A DNA stretch of 33,859 nt from Alphaproteobacteria bacterium (GCA_017307275.1 JAFKFK010000052.1:1-33859); one strand, 5' to 3'. Positions 16,554-26,724 are shown, numbered from the stretch's first letter. The notes: generated from the letters alone by a model not told the origin. A program made the numbers and translations.

Positions 16554-17786
16554 ATGGACGGCTCAACCAAAATGCAGGAAGCGACCGCGGAGACCAGCGG
16601 CGGCATGCCTCGGCGCTCTATGCGCAACATCGCGCTGCTGGCGATCTGCCAGGCGCTGACCCAAAGCAGCAACACCCTGATGTTCGCCTCGTCGGCGCTG
16701 GCGGTGTTGACTATCGTCTCGCCGGACATGCGCATGTGGGCGAACCTGCCGGTCACCATGCAGCACCTCGGCGTCATGCTCTCGGTCTTTCCGGCTTCGG
16801 CGCTGATGATGCGTCGCGGCCGCAAGTTCGGCTTCCGCAGCGGCTCGGTGATGGGCATGGTCGGCGCTTCGTGCGCTGCGCTCGGCCTCGGCCTCGGCAG
16901 TTTTCCGGTCATGTGCCTGGGCGGCATCTTCCTGGGCTATGGCATCGCTAACATGCAGCTCTACCGCTTCGCCGCGGTCGAACTGGCGCCGGGCCATTAC
17001 CGTGCGCAGGCGATTTCCTATGTGACCGCGGGAGGCGTGCTCGCCGGCATCATCGGACCTACTCTGGCGCGCTTTACCCCCGACCTCTGGATGCCGACGT
17101 TCCAGGCGAGTTTCGTGGCGGTAGTCATCGTCCACATCCTGGTCTTCATCGTCCTGGGCTTCATCGAATTCCCCCAGGTGAAGAGCGAGGACACGGCGGG
17201 GCCGCAGCGGCCGCTTTGGGAGATCGTGACCCAGCCGACCTATATGGTGGCCTGCGCCGGCGCCATGATCGCCTTCGGCGTGATGTCCTTCGTGATGGCG
17301 GCCTCTCCGCTGGCCATCGTGCAGTGCGGGCTCGACAAGACCGAGGCGCCGGTCACGATCTTTGTGCACGTCATGGGCATGTTCCTGCCGTCGTTCTTCA
17401 CAGGCCACCTGATCGCCCGTTTCGGCATCTTCAACATGATGATCGCCGGCATCGTCCTGCTGGTGGCGGGGGTCGGTGTCGCCCTGATGGGTGTCACCGA
17501 ATGGCACTTCCGGGGGGCGCTCAGCCTGAACGGGGTGGGGTGGAACTTCCTGTTCGTGGGCGCCACGACCCTGCTGACGACGACCTATCGGCAGGCGGAG
17601 CGGGGCAAGGCGCAGGCTTTCAACGACTTCATGGTGTTCGGCGTCACGACCATTTCGAGCCTGATGGCCAGCGTCGTGCTGGAGCTGCAGGGCTGGGCGT
17701 CGCTCAATTACGTGGCCCTGGTGCTGGTCCTGATCGCCTTTATCGTGATCGTTGCTTTCCGGCTGCGTCATCCGTCACGCGCCTGA
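16554..17786 (+). CDS. Major facilitator superfamily transporter
   Basis: Seen: 410 aa with about twelve hydrophobic segments. The RMARRGRKFG-like loop after helix 2 reads MMRRGRKFGFRSG, matching the MFS motif A position. There is a central hydrophilic stretch FPQVKSEDTAGPQRP at about 202-216. No signal peptide is visible. An MFS gene between thiL and hppA is a recurring alphaproteobacterial arrangement. Substrate unknown. The ATG at 16554 lacks a strong Shine-Dalgarno; ATG 16572 is an alternative start and would drop six residues. Confidence 0.85.
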   Translation: MDGSTKMQEATAETSGGMPRRSMRNIALLAICQALTQSSNTLMFASSALAVLTIVSPDMRMWANLPVTMQHLGVMLSVFPASALMMRRGRKFGFRSGSVMGMVGASCAALGLGLGSFPVMCLGGIFLGYGIANMQLYRFAAVELAPGHYRAQAISYVTAGGVLAGIIGPTLARFTPDLWMPTFQASFVAVVIVHILVFIVLGFIEFPQVKSEDTAGPQRPLWEIVTQPTYMVACAGAMIAFGVMSFVMAASPLAIVQCGLDKTEAPVTIFVHVMGMFLPSFFTGHLIARFGIFNMMIAGIVLLVAGVGVALMGVTEWHFRGALSLNGVGWNFLFVGATTLLTTTYRQAERGKAQAFNDFMVFGVTTISSLMASVVLELQGWASLNYVALVLVLIAFIVIVAFRLRHPSRA

Positions 17787-17818
17787 CGCCAACCCTTTGA
17801 GGCAACGCGGTTTTTGTG

Positions 17819-17843
17819 CCTAGTCGCGAGTTGCGCGGCTAGG
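17819..17843 (+). other. Stem-loop in the MFS-hppA gap
   Basis: A 10-bp stem (CCTAGTCGCG/CGCGGCTAGG, one G-T pair) with an AGTTG loop lies 33 bases after the MFS stop. A T6 run comes 13 bases later, which is too far for a standard intrinsic terminator. It may still end the upstream transcript inefficiently or be part of the hppA leader. Confidence 0.35.
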
Positions 17844-17944
17844 GCGCATCTGTCATTTTTTGGCCGCCTTCGCCCCGGGGGAGATACGCACTTCGGGCCG
17901 CGATACGCTGGAAGCGCTGTGAAAACAACGGGTTAACAACAACT

Positions 17945-20053
<2,109 letters not shown>

Positions 20054-20076
20054 GCCGCTCGGGTCTCCACAAAGAG

Positions 20077-20106
20077 AAAGCCCCGGTCGAAAGACCGGGG
20101 CTTTTT
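20077..20106. terminator. Bidirectional intrinsic terminator between hppA and bamE
   Basis: A 12-bp perfect stem AAAGCCCCGGTC/GACCGGGGCTTT with a GAAA tetraloop, flanked by A-rich and T-rich arms. It ends in a T-run on the plus strand, and the opposite strand reads CTTT after the stem. It sits between convergent genes and probably serves both, more strongly on the plus strand. Confidence 0.9.
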
Positions 20107-20135
20107 CGTTGCCGTCTTCTGGAAAGGCGGGCGAT

Positions 20136-20636
20136 CTAGGGAGCGCCGCTGCCGCCGCCACCGCCGGTCGGCGCGCCGGGGTTGCTCTGCTGGCGCGGAC
20201 CGCTGAAGCGGCCGACGTTGCCCAGGACCTGCTCCAGAATCGTGAGCTGCTTACCCGAGGTCGGCGTGATGCGCTGGACCATCGCGATCTGTTCGGCATC
20301 CTTCAGGTCGTAGTTCTTGATGCCTTCGACGCGGCCCGAATCGTTGAAGGTGATCTGGATGACCTTCTGTTCGGTGATCTTGGGCTTGGTGAAGGCCCAG
20401 TATTCTTGTGTCTCGCTGATGTAATACCAGATGTTCGGATTGAACGTGGCGACGGCCGAGGGCGATCCGATGACGCGTACGACGTCTTCGCGGCTTTGCG
20501 TGCCGACTTCGAGCTTTTCGACGGAGCCCGGCGTTGCGGTGAAGCCGCGCTGGTCGACAACGCTGCTGCAGCCTCCGACGATGAGGGCCGGGGCGAGAAG
20601 GGCGCCTGTCAGGGCAAGCGGGACTGTGCGACGCAT
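20136..20636 (-). CDS. bamE: Outer membrane assembly lipoprotein BamE/OmlA (SmpA) family
   Basis: Seen: 166 aa from ATG at 20636 (MRRTVPLALTGALLAPA). A lipoprotein signal ends in IVGGC with Cys23 as the lipidated residue. The frame is open 26 codons upstream, but this start gives a proper signal peptide. The BamE core reads EKLEVGTQSREDVVRVIGSP, followed by WYYISE and ITFNDSGRVEGIKNYDL. Known: BamE is a small subunit of the BAM complex that inserts outer-membrane beta-barrel proteins. A glycine/proline-rich tail (GAPTGGGGGSGAP) extends beyond the core. It is convergent with hppA and divergent from the chaperone gene. Confidence 0.9.
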   Translation of the reverse strand: MRRTVPLALTGALLAPALIVGGCSSVVDQRGFTATPGSVEKLEVGTQSREDVVRVIGSPSAVATFNPNIWYYISETQEYWAFTKPKITEQKVIQITFNDSGRVEGIKNYDLKDAEQIAMVQRITPTSGKQLTILEQVLGNVGRFSGPRQQSNPGAPTGGGGGSGAP

Positions 20637-20736
20637 GGACGGTTTCTTGGCTTCGGGAGAAAGAGGGGCCACAACATGTCGTGATGCCGGACGCGGGTCA
20701 ACCGGTTGAACCACAGGGAATGGGGAGGAACGGATC

Positions 20737-21231
20737 GTGTTTCGTCGCAGGAAGCCGGAGGAAGAGTTTGCCGCTTCCGTTTACAAGCGCACGGCCGAGC
20801 AGTCGCGGACACCCGAACTTTTCGAAAGCTGTGGCGTTCCTGACAATCTCTACGGCCGCTTCGATTCGCTGTCCCTGCATGCGGCGCTGATGATCGACCG
20901 CCTGCGCCGCGAACCCGATGGCGATGCCTTGGCTCAGGCCTTTTTCGACGCGATGTTTCGTCATCTCGACCTCACCTTGCGTGAGATCGGGGTACAGGAT
21001 CTGGGGGTCGGCCGGCGCATCAAGGTCATGGCCGAGGGATTGCACGGACGGGCACTGGCCTATCGCGAGGCACTGGCCGACGGCCCGACGCCGCTGGCGG
21101 AGGTCTTGCGCCGCAATGCCTATGGCGGTAGTCCGCCGGAGGAGGCGCAAACTGTCGCTGCCCTCGAGGCCTATGTCCGGCGCTATGCTGCCCAGCTCGC
21201 GGCAACGCCGCGCGGTGACTTGATAAAGTGA
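20737..21231 (+). CDS. Ubiquinol-cytochrome c chaperone (CBP3) family protein
   Basis: Seen: 164 aa from GTG at 20737 with GGGGAGG nine bases upstream. YGRFDSLSLHAALMIDRLR and AQAFFDAMFRHLDLTLREIGVQDLGVGRRIK fit the PF03981 ubiquinol-cytochrome c chaperone domain. A short acidic/basic C-terminus ends in TPRGDLIK. Known: homologues of yeast Cbp3 assist cytochrome bc1 assembly. In alphaproteobacteria the gene stands between omlA/bamE and the DUF177 gene, as it does here. The next gene begins 9 bases after the stop. Confidence 0.88.
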   Translation: MFRRRKPEEEFAASVYKRTAEQSRTPELFESCGVPDNLYGRFDSLSLHAALMIDRLRREPDGDALAQAFFDAMFRHLDLTLREIGVQDLGVGRRIKVMAEGLHGRALAYREALADGPTPLAEVLRRNAYGGSPPEEAQTVAALEAYVRRYAAQLAATPRGDLIK

Positions 21232-21240
21232 TTTAATAAA

Positions 21241-21825
21241 ATGACACAAAACACTGATAATAAACATAAATCAGAACTGGAACGTCTCGTCGACCTCGAG
21301 CGGATGGGCAGCAAGGATACCGCCCTCGAAATCGTCGCCTCCGACGCCGAACGGGCGGCCCTCGCCAAGCGGTTCGGCTTTCTCAGCCTGCCGGCCTTTT
21401 CCGCCCGCGTAACCGTCGACCGCCGGCCCGGCGGCCAGGTGATCGTGGAGGGACGGCTACGCGGCACGATCATCCAGGCCTGCGTACTGAGCCTCGATCC
21501 GGTCACCCAGGAACTCGACGACGCCTTCCGGCTGGTTTTCGCCGAAGACCTCTCCGACGAGCGCGACCCCGAGAGCGGGGAGGCTGTCCTCAATGCCCAG
21601 GCCGATGCCCCCGAGCCTCTCAACGGAAATATGCTCGATGTCGGCGAAATCGTTGCCGAACAGCTCTCGCTGACGGCCGATCCCTACCCGAGAAGGCCCG
21701 GAATCAAGCTCGAAGACGTATTGCCCAAGCTGCGGGGAGGCAACCGTCGGGGCCCGCCGGAGCAGCGCCGCCATCCCTTTGCCGGACTCGCGGCCCTGAG
21801 GGACAAACCGCGCCGCGGCCGCTAA
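21241..21825 (+). CDS. yceD: YceD/DUF177 family protein (23S rRNA accumulation factor-like)
   Basis: Seen: 194 aa. The core has ITVEGRLRGTIIQACVLSLDPV-type sequence: VEGRLRGTIIQACVLSLDPV with the conserved Cys, then ADPYPRRPG and a basic tail LRDKPRRGR. This is the PF02620 pattern. Known: E. coli YceD affects 23S rRNA accumulation, and the gene is usually cotranscribed with rpmF, as here. Odd: the first dozen codons and the upstream 20 bases are very AT-rich and use codons (ACA, ACT, AAT, AAA, TCA) rare elsewhere in the window. No Shine-Dalgarno is visible before the ATG. Confidence 0.87.
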   Translation: MTQNTDNKHKSELERLVDLERMGSKDTALEIVASDAERAALAKRFGFLSLPAFSARVTVDRRPGGQVIVEGRLRGTIIQACVLSLDPVTQELDDAFRLVFAEDLSDERDPESGEAVLNAQADAPEPLNGNMLDVGEIVAEQLSLTADPYPRRPGIKLEDVLPKLRGGNRRGPPEQRRHPFAGLAALRDKPRRGR

Positions 21826-21867
21826 ACTGTTGCGGCGGTAGAACGATTTGGCTAGAGAAGGCCGCCC

Positions 21868-21900
21868 GCCGCGCCTATAGAGCGCGGCCGCAGCTTTTTT
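21868..21900 (+). terminator. Terminator-like hairpin between yceD and rpmF
   Basis: A 7-bp stem GCCGCGC/GCGCGGC with a CTATAGA loop is followed six bases later by a T6 run. It could end the yceD transcript or act as a partial terminator in front of rpmF. The spacing between stem and T-run is slightly long for a strong terminator, and GGCCGC/GCGGCC alternative pairings exist. Confidence 0.5.
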
Positions 21901-21949
21901 AGGGGCAGGCGACACTCGTCCGTATCGCCGCCCCATCGTGGAGATCGTT

Positions 21950-22144
21950 ATGGCAGTTCCCAAGAAGAAGGTTTCGAAGTCTCGCCGCAACATGCGTCGC
22001 GCCCATCATGCGGTGCCGACCATGGCCTATATGGAGTGCAAGAATTGCGGTGAACTGAAGCGCCCGCACATGGTTTGCACGCATTGCGGCTACTATCGCG
22101 AGGACATGCCCGTCCTGGCCGACAGCGCGTCGGCCGAGAAGTAG
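21950..22144 (+). CDS. rpmF: 50S ribosomal protein L32
   Basis: Seen: 64 aa from ATG at 21950 (MAVPKKKVSKSRRNMRRAHH) with GGAG upstream. A GTG four codons earlier is open but not the family start. CKNCGELKRPHMVCTHCGYY provides four zinc-ribbon cysteines, so this is the zinc-binding (C+) form of L32. Length and start are typical. It heads the rpmF-plsX-fabH group that couples ribosome and lipid synthesis genes in many bacteria. Confidence 0.97.
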   Translation: MAVPKKKVSKSRRNMRRAHHAVPTMAYMECKNCGELKRPHMVCTHCGYYREDMPVLADSASAEK

Positions 22145-22195
22145 TTCGCAGCACGCCGCCGGCAATGCGCTGGCATTCGACAGGCGGGGCTTAGA

Positions 22196-23272
22196 GTGGG
22201 CACGGGCAAGATCGTCCTGGCGCTCGATGGCATGGGGGGCGATCACGCGCCCGACGTCATCGTGAACGGCGCCGACATTGCTCGCGAGCGATATCCCGGC
22301 ACGTCGTTCCTGCTGTTCGGCGATCCGGCACGGCTGAAACCACTGGTCGACAAGCGCAAGGGCCTGTCTCAGGTCCTTGAGATCGTGCCGGCTGAGGACG
22401 CCGTGCTTGCAGAAGACAAGCCGTCGTTTGCGTTGCGTCGTCGCCGCAAGTCGAGCATGTGGCTGGCCGTCGATGCGGCTGCGCAAGGGCATGCCGATAC
22501 GGTGGTTTCCGCCGGCAACACCGGCGCACTGCTGGCCATCTCGATGTTTGCCATGCGCACGATCGCAGGCGCTCATCGTCCGGCGTTGGCGTCGTTTCTG
22601 CCGACCTCGCGCGGCGAGACGGTCATGCTCGACCTCGGCGCCAACCTCGAATGCGATGCAGACAACCTCGCCGAGTTCGCGGTCATGGGCAGCGTCTTCG
22701 CTCAGGTCCTGCTCGGTCTGGACCGGCCCAAGGTCGGCCTGCTGAATGTCGGGTCCGAAGAAGAGAAAGGGCACGAGGAGCTGCGTCAGGCAGCAGCCTG
22801 GCTGCGCGGTGAGAAATCGCCGGTCAATTTCCACGGCTTCGTCGAAGGCAATGACATCGGCAGCGGGCTGGTCGACGTCGTGGTGACCGACGGTTTCACG
22901 GGCAACATCGCCCTGAAGTCGATCGAGGGCACGGCCAAGGTCGTATTCGGCTTTGTGGGCGACGCCTTCAAGACCTCGACCTTTGCCAAGATCGGCTACC
23001 TGTTCGCCTCGGGTGCCTGGAACAAGCTCCGCAAGCGCGTCGATCCACGCCGCTACAATGGCGGGGTTTTCCTGGGTCTGGACGGCGTATGCGTGAAAAG
23101 CCACGGCGGCACCGATGCGCTGGGCTTCGCCTATGCCATAGGCGTAGCCGTCGACCTGGTTCGCTATGAATACAAGAACAAGCTTGCCGAAGGGCTGACC
23201 AAGTTGCGGGAAGTTGCTTCGGCTGCCGAGGCGTCGCCAGCGACGCTGCAGGCAAGCGGAGGGGTCGAGTGA
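22196..23272 (+). CDS. plsX: Phosphate acyltransferase PlsX
   Basis: Seen: 358 aa from GTG at 22196 (then GTGKIVLALDGMGGD) with a purine-rich AGGCGGGG upstream. It has LALDGMGGDHAPDVIVNGA, FALRRRRKSSMWLAVDAAAQG, VSAGNTGALLAISMF, LDLGANLECDADNL and VVVTDGFTGNIALKSIEGTAK, all PlsX blocks. Known: makes acyl-phosphate from acyl-ACP for phosphatidic acid synthesis at the membrane surface. Its TGA stop overlaps the fabH GTG start by four bases. Confidence 0.96.
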   Translation: MGTGKIVLALDGMGGDHAPDVIVNGADIARERYPGTSFLLFGDPARLKPLVDKRKGLSQVLEIVPAEDAVLAEDKPSFALRRRRKSSMWLAVDAAAQGHADTVVSAGNTGALLAISMFAMRTIAGAHRPALASFLPTSRGETVMLDLGANLECDADNLAEFAVMGSVFAQVLLGLDRPKVGLLNVGSEEEKGHEELRQAAAWLRGEKSPVNFHGFVEGNDIGSGLVDVVVTDGFTGNIALKSIEGTAKVVFGFVGDAFKTSTFAKIGYLFASGAWNKLRKRVDPRRYNGGVFLGLDGVCVKSHGGTDALGFAYAIGVAVDLVRYEYKNKLAEGLTKLREVASAAEASPATLQASGGVE

Positions 23273-24240
23273 TTCGTTCTGTTGTCCAGGGATGCGGCGC
23301 CTATCTGCCGGAGCGTATCGTCACCAACGACGAATTGGCCCACAAGGTCGAGACCTCCGACGAGTGGATCCAGCAGCGCACCGGCATCCGCCAGCGCCAC
23401 ATCGCGGCCGATGGCGAATTCACTTCGCATCTCGCGATCAAGGCCTCGCAGCGCGCCCTCGACCATGCCGGCATCAAGGCTTCGGACCTGGACCTGATCG
23501 TGCTGGCGACGGCGACGCCGGACGAAACATTTCCCGCCACGGCGACCCGCGTACAGGCCGAACTCGGCATGACGCGCGGTGCGGCGTTCGACGTCCAGGC
23601 AGTCTGCGCGGGCTTCGTCTATGCCGTCTCGGTTGCCGACAGCCTGATCAAGAACGGTGTTGCCTCGACGGCGCTGGTGATCGGCGCGGAGACCTTCTCA
23701 CGCATCCTCGATTGGAACGATCGTGGGACCTGCGTGCTGTTCGGCGACGGCGCAGGCGCCATCGTGCTCAGGGCCGAGCAGGGCAAAGGCACCTCGGCCG
23801 ACCGCGGCATCCTTGCCAATGCACTGCATTCCGATGGTCGCCAGCACGACATCCTCTATGTCGATGGTGGCCCGTCTTCGACGCGCACAACCGGCTTCCT
23901 TCGCATGGAAGGCAAGGAAGTCTTCAAACATGCCGTTGTCAACATGGCCGCCGTTGTCGGCGAAGTGCTTGAGAAGGCGGGGCTACAGTCCAAAGACATC
24001 GACTGGCTGGTGCCGCATCAAGCCAACAAGCGCATCATCGACGGCACGGGCCGCAAGCTCGGCCTGCCGGCGGAGCGTGTGGTCGTAACGGTCGACAAGC
24101 ACGCCAACACGTCGGCAGCTTCAATTCCCCTGGCGCTCGATACCGCCGTAAAGGATGGCCGCATCAAGAAGGGCGATCTGCTGCTGATGGAAGGCATCGG
24201 CGGCGGCTTGGCCTGGGGCGCTTCGCTCGTCCGCTGGTAG
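23269..24240 (+). CDS. fabH: 3-oxoacyl-ACP synthase III (KASIII)
   Basis: Seen: 323 aa from GTG at 23269, overlapping plsX as GTGA, with GGAGGGG upstream. The catalytic triad is C113 (VQAVCAGF), H250 (VPHQAN) and N280 (HANTSAAS), and the GDGAGAIVL block and the C-terminal LLMEGIGGGLAWGASLVRW are typical. Known: condenses acetyl-CoA with malonyl-ACP to start fatty acid synthesis. The gene order plsX-fabH-ihfA is standard. Confidence 0.96.
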   Translation: MIRSVVQGCGAYLPERIVTNDELAHKVETSDEWIQQRTGIRQRHIAADGEFTSHLAIKASQRALDHAGIKASDLDLIVLATATPDETFPATATRVQAELGMTRGAAFDVQAVCAGFVYAVSVADSLIKNGVASTALVIGAETFSRILDWNDRGTCVLFGDGAGAIVLRAEQGKGTSADRGILANALHSDGRQHDILYVDGGPSSTRTTGFLRMEGKEVFKHAVVNMAAVVGEVLEKAGLQSKDIDWLVPHQANKRIIDGTGRKLGLPAERVVVTVDKHANTSAASIPLALDTAVKDGRIKKGDLLLMEGIGGGLAWGASLVRW

Positions 24241-24382
24241 GGCTCCTCGCTCGGGCGAGGGGCGAAATCGTCCGTAACGGAACGTGAACAGACGGCGATT
24301 CAAGTCCAGCCGCTATCCTACTGATATTGACCGCTTTCCCACCTTAGAGTAAGGATTAAGTAGGGGGAAGGAAGGGTACCGG

Positions 24383-24694
24383 ATGGAAGGCCGGACTATC
24401 ACGCGAGCCGATCTCAGCGAGTCAGTGTTCCAGGAAGTGGGACTGTCTCGTAATGAGTCCAGCGACCTTGTGGAGACGATCCTCTCCGAGGTGGTGGAGG
24501 CTTTGGCACGTGGTGAATCGGTGAAGATCTCCTCGTTCGGGAGTTTCACGGTTCGCGACAAAGGCCAGCGCGTAGGCCGTAATCCAAAGACCGGGCAGGA
24601 GGTTCCGATCCTGCCGCGGCGGGTACTCGTCTTTCGAGCGTCGAATGTCCTGAAATCTCTAATCAACGGGACGCCCGGCGAGGAAAAAGGATAG
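24383..24694 (+). CDS. ihfA: Integration host factor subunit alpha
   Basis: Seen: 103 aa, ATG at 24383 with GGAAGG upstream. It has the DNABII core: ITRADLSESVFQEVGLSRNES, VKISSFGSFTVRDKGQRVGRNPKTGQEVPI with the DNA-intercalating proline region, and VLVFRASNVLKSLIN. Known: IhfA pairs with IhfB to bend DNA at specific sites. The 142-base leader holds a CCTCGC/GCGAGG hairpin right after fabH and a TTGACC hexamer, but no convincing -10 element. Confidence 0.95.
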   Translation: MEGRTITRADLSESVFQEVGLSRNESSDLVETILSEVVEALARGESVKISSFGSFTVRDKGQRVGRNPKTGQEVPILPRRVLVFRASNVLKSLINGTPGEEKG

Positions 24695-24719
24695 CTGCGA
24701 GCTGTCGAGGGGATGAGAG

Positions 24720-25250
24720 ATGGCTGTTTCGGTTCAGGCCGCTGAAAGGCGGGTTGAGAAGTCGGCGCAGGCCTTTCGCACAATCAGCGAGGTCGCGACG
24801 GAGCTGGACGTTCCGCAGCATGTACTGCGGTTCTGGGAAAGCAAGTTCAGCCAGGTTCGCCCGCTGAAGCGGGGCGGTGGCCGCCGCTACTACCGGCCGG
24901 AAGACATCGATCTCCTGCGCCGCATCCGTACGCTGCTCTATGAAGACGGATACACAATCAAAGGCGTTCAGCGCCTGCTGAAGGAGGGCCGTGGCCGCCT
25001 GCCGGCGCAGCGGCTCGATCTCGCCGCCGAGAGCGCCCTGGAGAGCCTGCGTATCGTCTCGGCGCGGGCCGAGGCTATGGCGGCAGGAGGCAGCCGCCAG
25101 CCGTTGCCGCGCACGGGCCCGCAGCCTTCGACCACGACGCCGCGGGCGGCAGTTCTCGACCTGCATAAGCGCCGCGAGATCGAATCCGTTCTCGAAGACT
25201 TGGAACAGGCGCTGACGCAGCTGCGCAGCACGCTCAAGGCTCACAACTAG
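24720..25250 (+). CDS. MerR-family transcriptional regulator
   Basis: Seen: 176 aa. The N-terminal MerR helix-turn-helix reads FRTISEVATELDVPQHVLRFWESKF and the wing RRYYRPEDIDLLRRIRTLLYEDGYTIKGVQRLL. The C-terminal part (about 100-176) has a disordered proline/threonine stretch followed by a helix (HKRREIESVLEDLEQALTQLRSTL) suited to dimerisation. There are no metal-binding cysteines, so it is not a metal sensor of the MerR/CueR type. It is located 25 bases after ihfA, a conserved alphaproteobacterial pairing; the target genes are unknown. Confidence 0.93.
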   Translation: MAVSVQAAERRVEKSAQAFRTISEVATELDVPQHVLRFWESKFSQVRPLKRGGGRRYYRPEDIDLLRRIRTLLYEDGYTIKGVQRLLKEGRGRLPAQRLDLAAESALESLRIVSARAEAMAAGGSRQPLPRTGPQPSTTTPRAAVLDLHKRREIESVLEDLEQALTQLRSTLKAHN

Positions 25251-25256
25251 TCTTGC

Positions 25257-25316
25257 CCACCCGTACCGCCATCAGGCGGGACTCAAGGGGTGGCTGTTTT
25301 CGATCCTGACAGCCAC
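25257..25316 (+). other. Two overlapping, mutually exclusive hairpins downstream of merR
   Basis: Hairpin A: outer CCACCC/GGGTGG (25257-25262 with 25288-25293) around inner CCGCC-ATCA-GGCGG (25266-25279), followed by TG and TTTT. Hairpin B: GTGGCTGT (25290-25297) with ACAGCCAC (25309-25316), which reuses the 3' arm of A. A looks like the end of the merR transcript, and B would destroy it. This resembles an attenuator layout but may simply be a terminator with a chance competitor. Confidence 0.4.
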
Positions 25317-25439
25317 AAGATCGAGTGGGAATTGTAAGAGAGTGTAACAAGAATCTGATTTTGCTTGGGTTTTTGCCACGCACGCGTATCGTGCTTCGCG
25401 AGGGGCCTATCAACGGTATCGTCAGAGGGGGACGGAGCC

Positions 25440-25745
25440 GTGTTTGCAGATCGTGAACTGGCGCGCCATCAGGCGCAGTCATTGAGTGCACTTGCTTTCA
25501 ATGACAATGGGTTGGAAGAGGATCTTCCAACTTTACATGAGCTACTTTACTTGCGCCGGGGCCTTACGCAGGCCGGCGGCAAGCTGCCATTGTTCGACCT
25601 GGACGGGCAGAATGTCGATGTTTCCATCGTCAAAAAATGCCTGAAGCGCGGCTGGGCCGAGCCTTGGTTCAACAATCCGCTGAAGCCGGGTTGGCTGGTG
25701 TGCAAACTCACCGAGGCGGGCCGGCAGGTCGCGGCCGGGCTGTAA
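25440..25745 (+). CDS. Hypothetical protein, 101 aa
   Basis: Seen: an open frame from GTG at 25440 (M)FADRELARHQAQSL with AGAGGGGGACGGAG upstream, the best initiation signal here. It is open further upstream without one. The product is soluble, with mixed charge: DLPTLHELLYLRRGL, then DVSIVKKCLKRGWAEPWFNNPLKPGWLVCKLTEAGRQVAAGL. The end resembles the wing of a winged-helix domain (KLTEAGRQ), but I cannot name a family. The 3' end overlaps the convergent MFS gene by 38 bases. Coding is supported by composition and the ribosome-binding site; function unknown. Confidence 0.65.
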   Translation: MFADRELARHQAQSLSALAFNDNGLEEDLPTLHELLYLRRGLTQAGGKLPLFDLDGQNVDVSIVKKCLKRGWAEPWFNNPLKPGWLVCKLTEAGRQVAAGL

Positions 25746-26724
25746 CGCGCCAGGCGACCGCGCCGGCCAGCAGCAGCAACAGGCCGGCCAGCAGGAACGG
25801 CGCGCCGGGCCATGGGCTGCCGGGGCGCGCGATGAAGTACGCAAAGGTCAGCGAGAACAGCGCCGGACCGACCAGCGACGAGAGGCTGGCGAGGGACGTG
25901 TTTGCTCCCTGGAGTTGGCCCTGCTCGGAGGGGCCGACGAGCCGGCTCATCAGGCCGAGCGCGGCAGGCCCCGACAGGCCCCAGAGCGCCATGATCGGCA
26001 CGCCCACCCAGAAGAGCATCCCCGTCGGCGCAAGCCCGTAGATCGCCATGCCGACGGCGCCGCAGACGAGACCTGCGATCAGAGTTCGCCGTTCGCCGAG
26101 CCGGGCAACGGCCGGTCCCACCAGCGCGCCCTGGACGATGGCCGAGCAGATGCCGACCAGCGCCAGGGTCAACCCGACGGTCTCTTCCTTCCAGCCATAG
26201 CGATAGCCGGCATAGAGCACGAACACCGTCGGCAGGACCTGATGGGCGAGGCCGCCCAGCAGGCCGCCGAGCGCCGGTCCCAGCACGAACCCCAAGCCGA
26301 AGCCGACACCCACAAGGCCGAATGCCTTAGCGCGGGCCTCGGGCTTGGTGACATCGGCGATATAGGCGAAGGCCGTGCTGATCGTGGCCGCGGTGATGCC
26401 CGAGATCACCCGGCCGATGAACAGCAGGGTGAGCGAGGGCGCCAGCGCCATGAAAATGTAGTCGAGCCCGAGCCCCAGGCAGGAGATCAGGATGATCGGC
26501 CGGCGGCCGAAGCGGTCCGACATCGCGCCGAGCAGCGGCGAGAAGAAGAACTGCATCAGTCCCCAGACCGTGGCGAACAGGCCGAAGACCTCGGCTGCAC
26601 CTGCCGTGTCGCCGTCCATGAAGCCGAGCACGATCGTCGGCAGCACGGGGATCATGAGACCCAGCGACAGCACGTCCAGCGTCACGGTGCAGAAGATGAA
26701 GGCGAGCGCCCGCCGGGTGTTCAT
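25708..26724 (-). CDS. TetA-like MFS drug/proton antiporter, apparently missing the central segment
   Basis: Seen: 338 aa from ATG at 26724 (MNTRRALAFIFCTVTLDVLSLGLMIPVLP). The frame is open to 26814 but no better start is seen. MFS motif A is GAMSDRFGRRPIIL, and motif C lies in GLGFVLGPALGGLLGG. LGERRTLIAGLV, QGQLQGANTSLASLSSLVGPALF and the rest match the second half of Tet(A)-type efflux proteins. Odd: GGLLGG is followed directly by a stretch (LAHQVLPTVFVLYAGYRYGW) that aligns to the end of helix 7 in TetA. About 60 residues (helix 6, central loop, most of helix 7) are absent, in frame. It may be a ten-helix variant or a nonfunctional remnant. Confidence 0.8.
   Translation of the reverse strand: MNTRRALAFIFCTVTLDVLSLGLMIPVLPTIVLGFMDGDTAGAAEVFGLFATVWGLMQFFFSPLLGAMSDRFGRRPIILISCLGLGLDYIFMALAPSLTLLFIGRVISGITAATISTAFAYIADVTKPEARAKAFGLVGVGFGLGFVLGPALGGLLGGLAHQVLPTVFVLYAGYRYGWKEETVGLTLALVGICSAIVQGALVGPAVARLGERRTLIAGLVCGAVGMAIYGLAPTGMLFWVGVPIMALWGLSGPAALGLMSRLVGPSEQGQLQGANTSLASLSSLVGPALFSLTFAYFIARPGSPWPGAPFLLAGLLLLLAGAVAWRVTARPRPAGPPR

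Noticed and set aside
24327..24355. Sigma-70 promoter for ihfA (TTGACC with a 17-base spacer)
   Set aside because: The hexamer at the -10 position (TAAGGA) is a poor match; the evidence is too weak for a feature.
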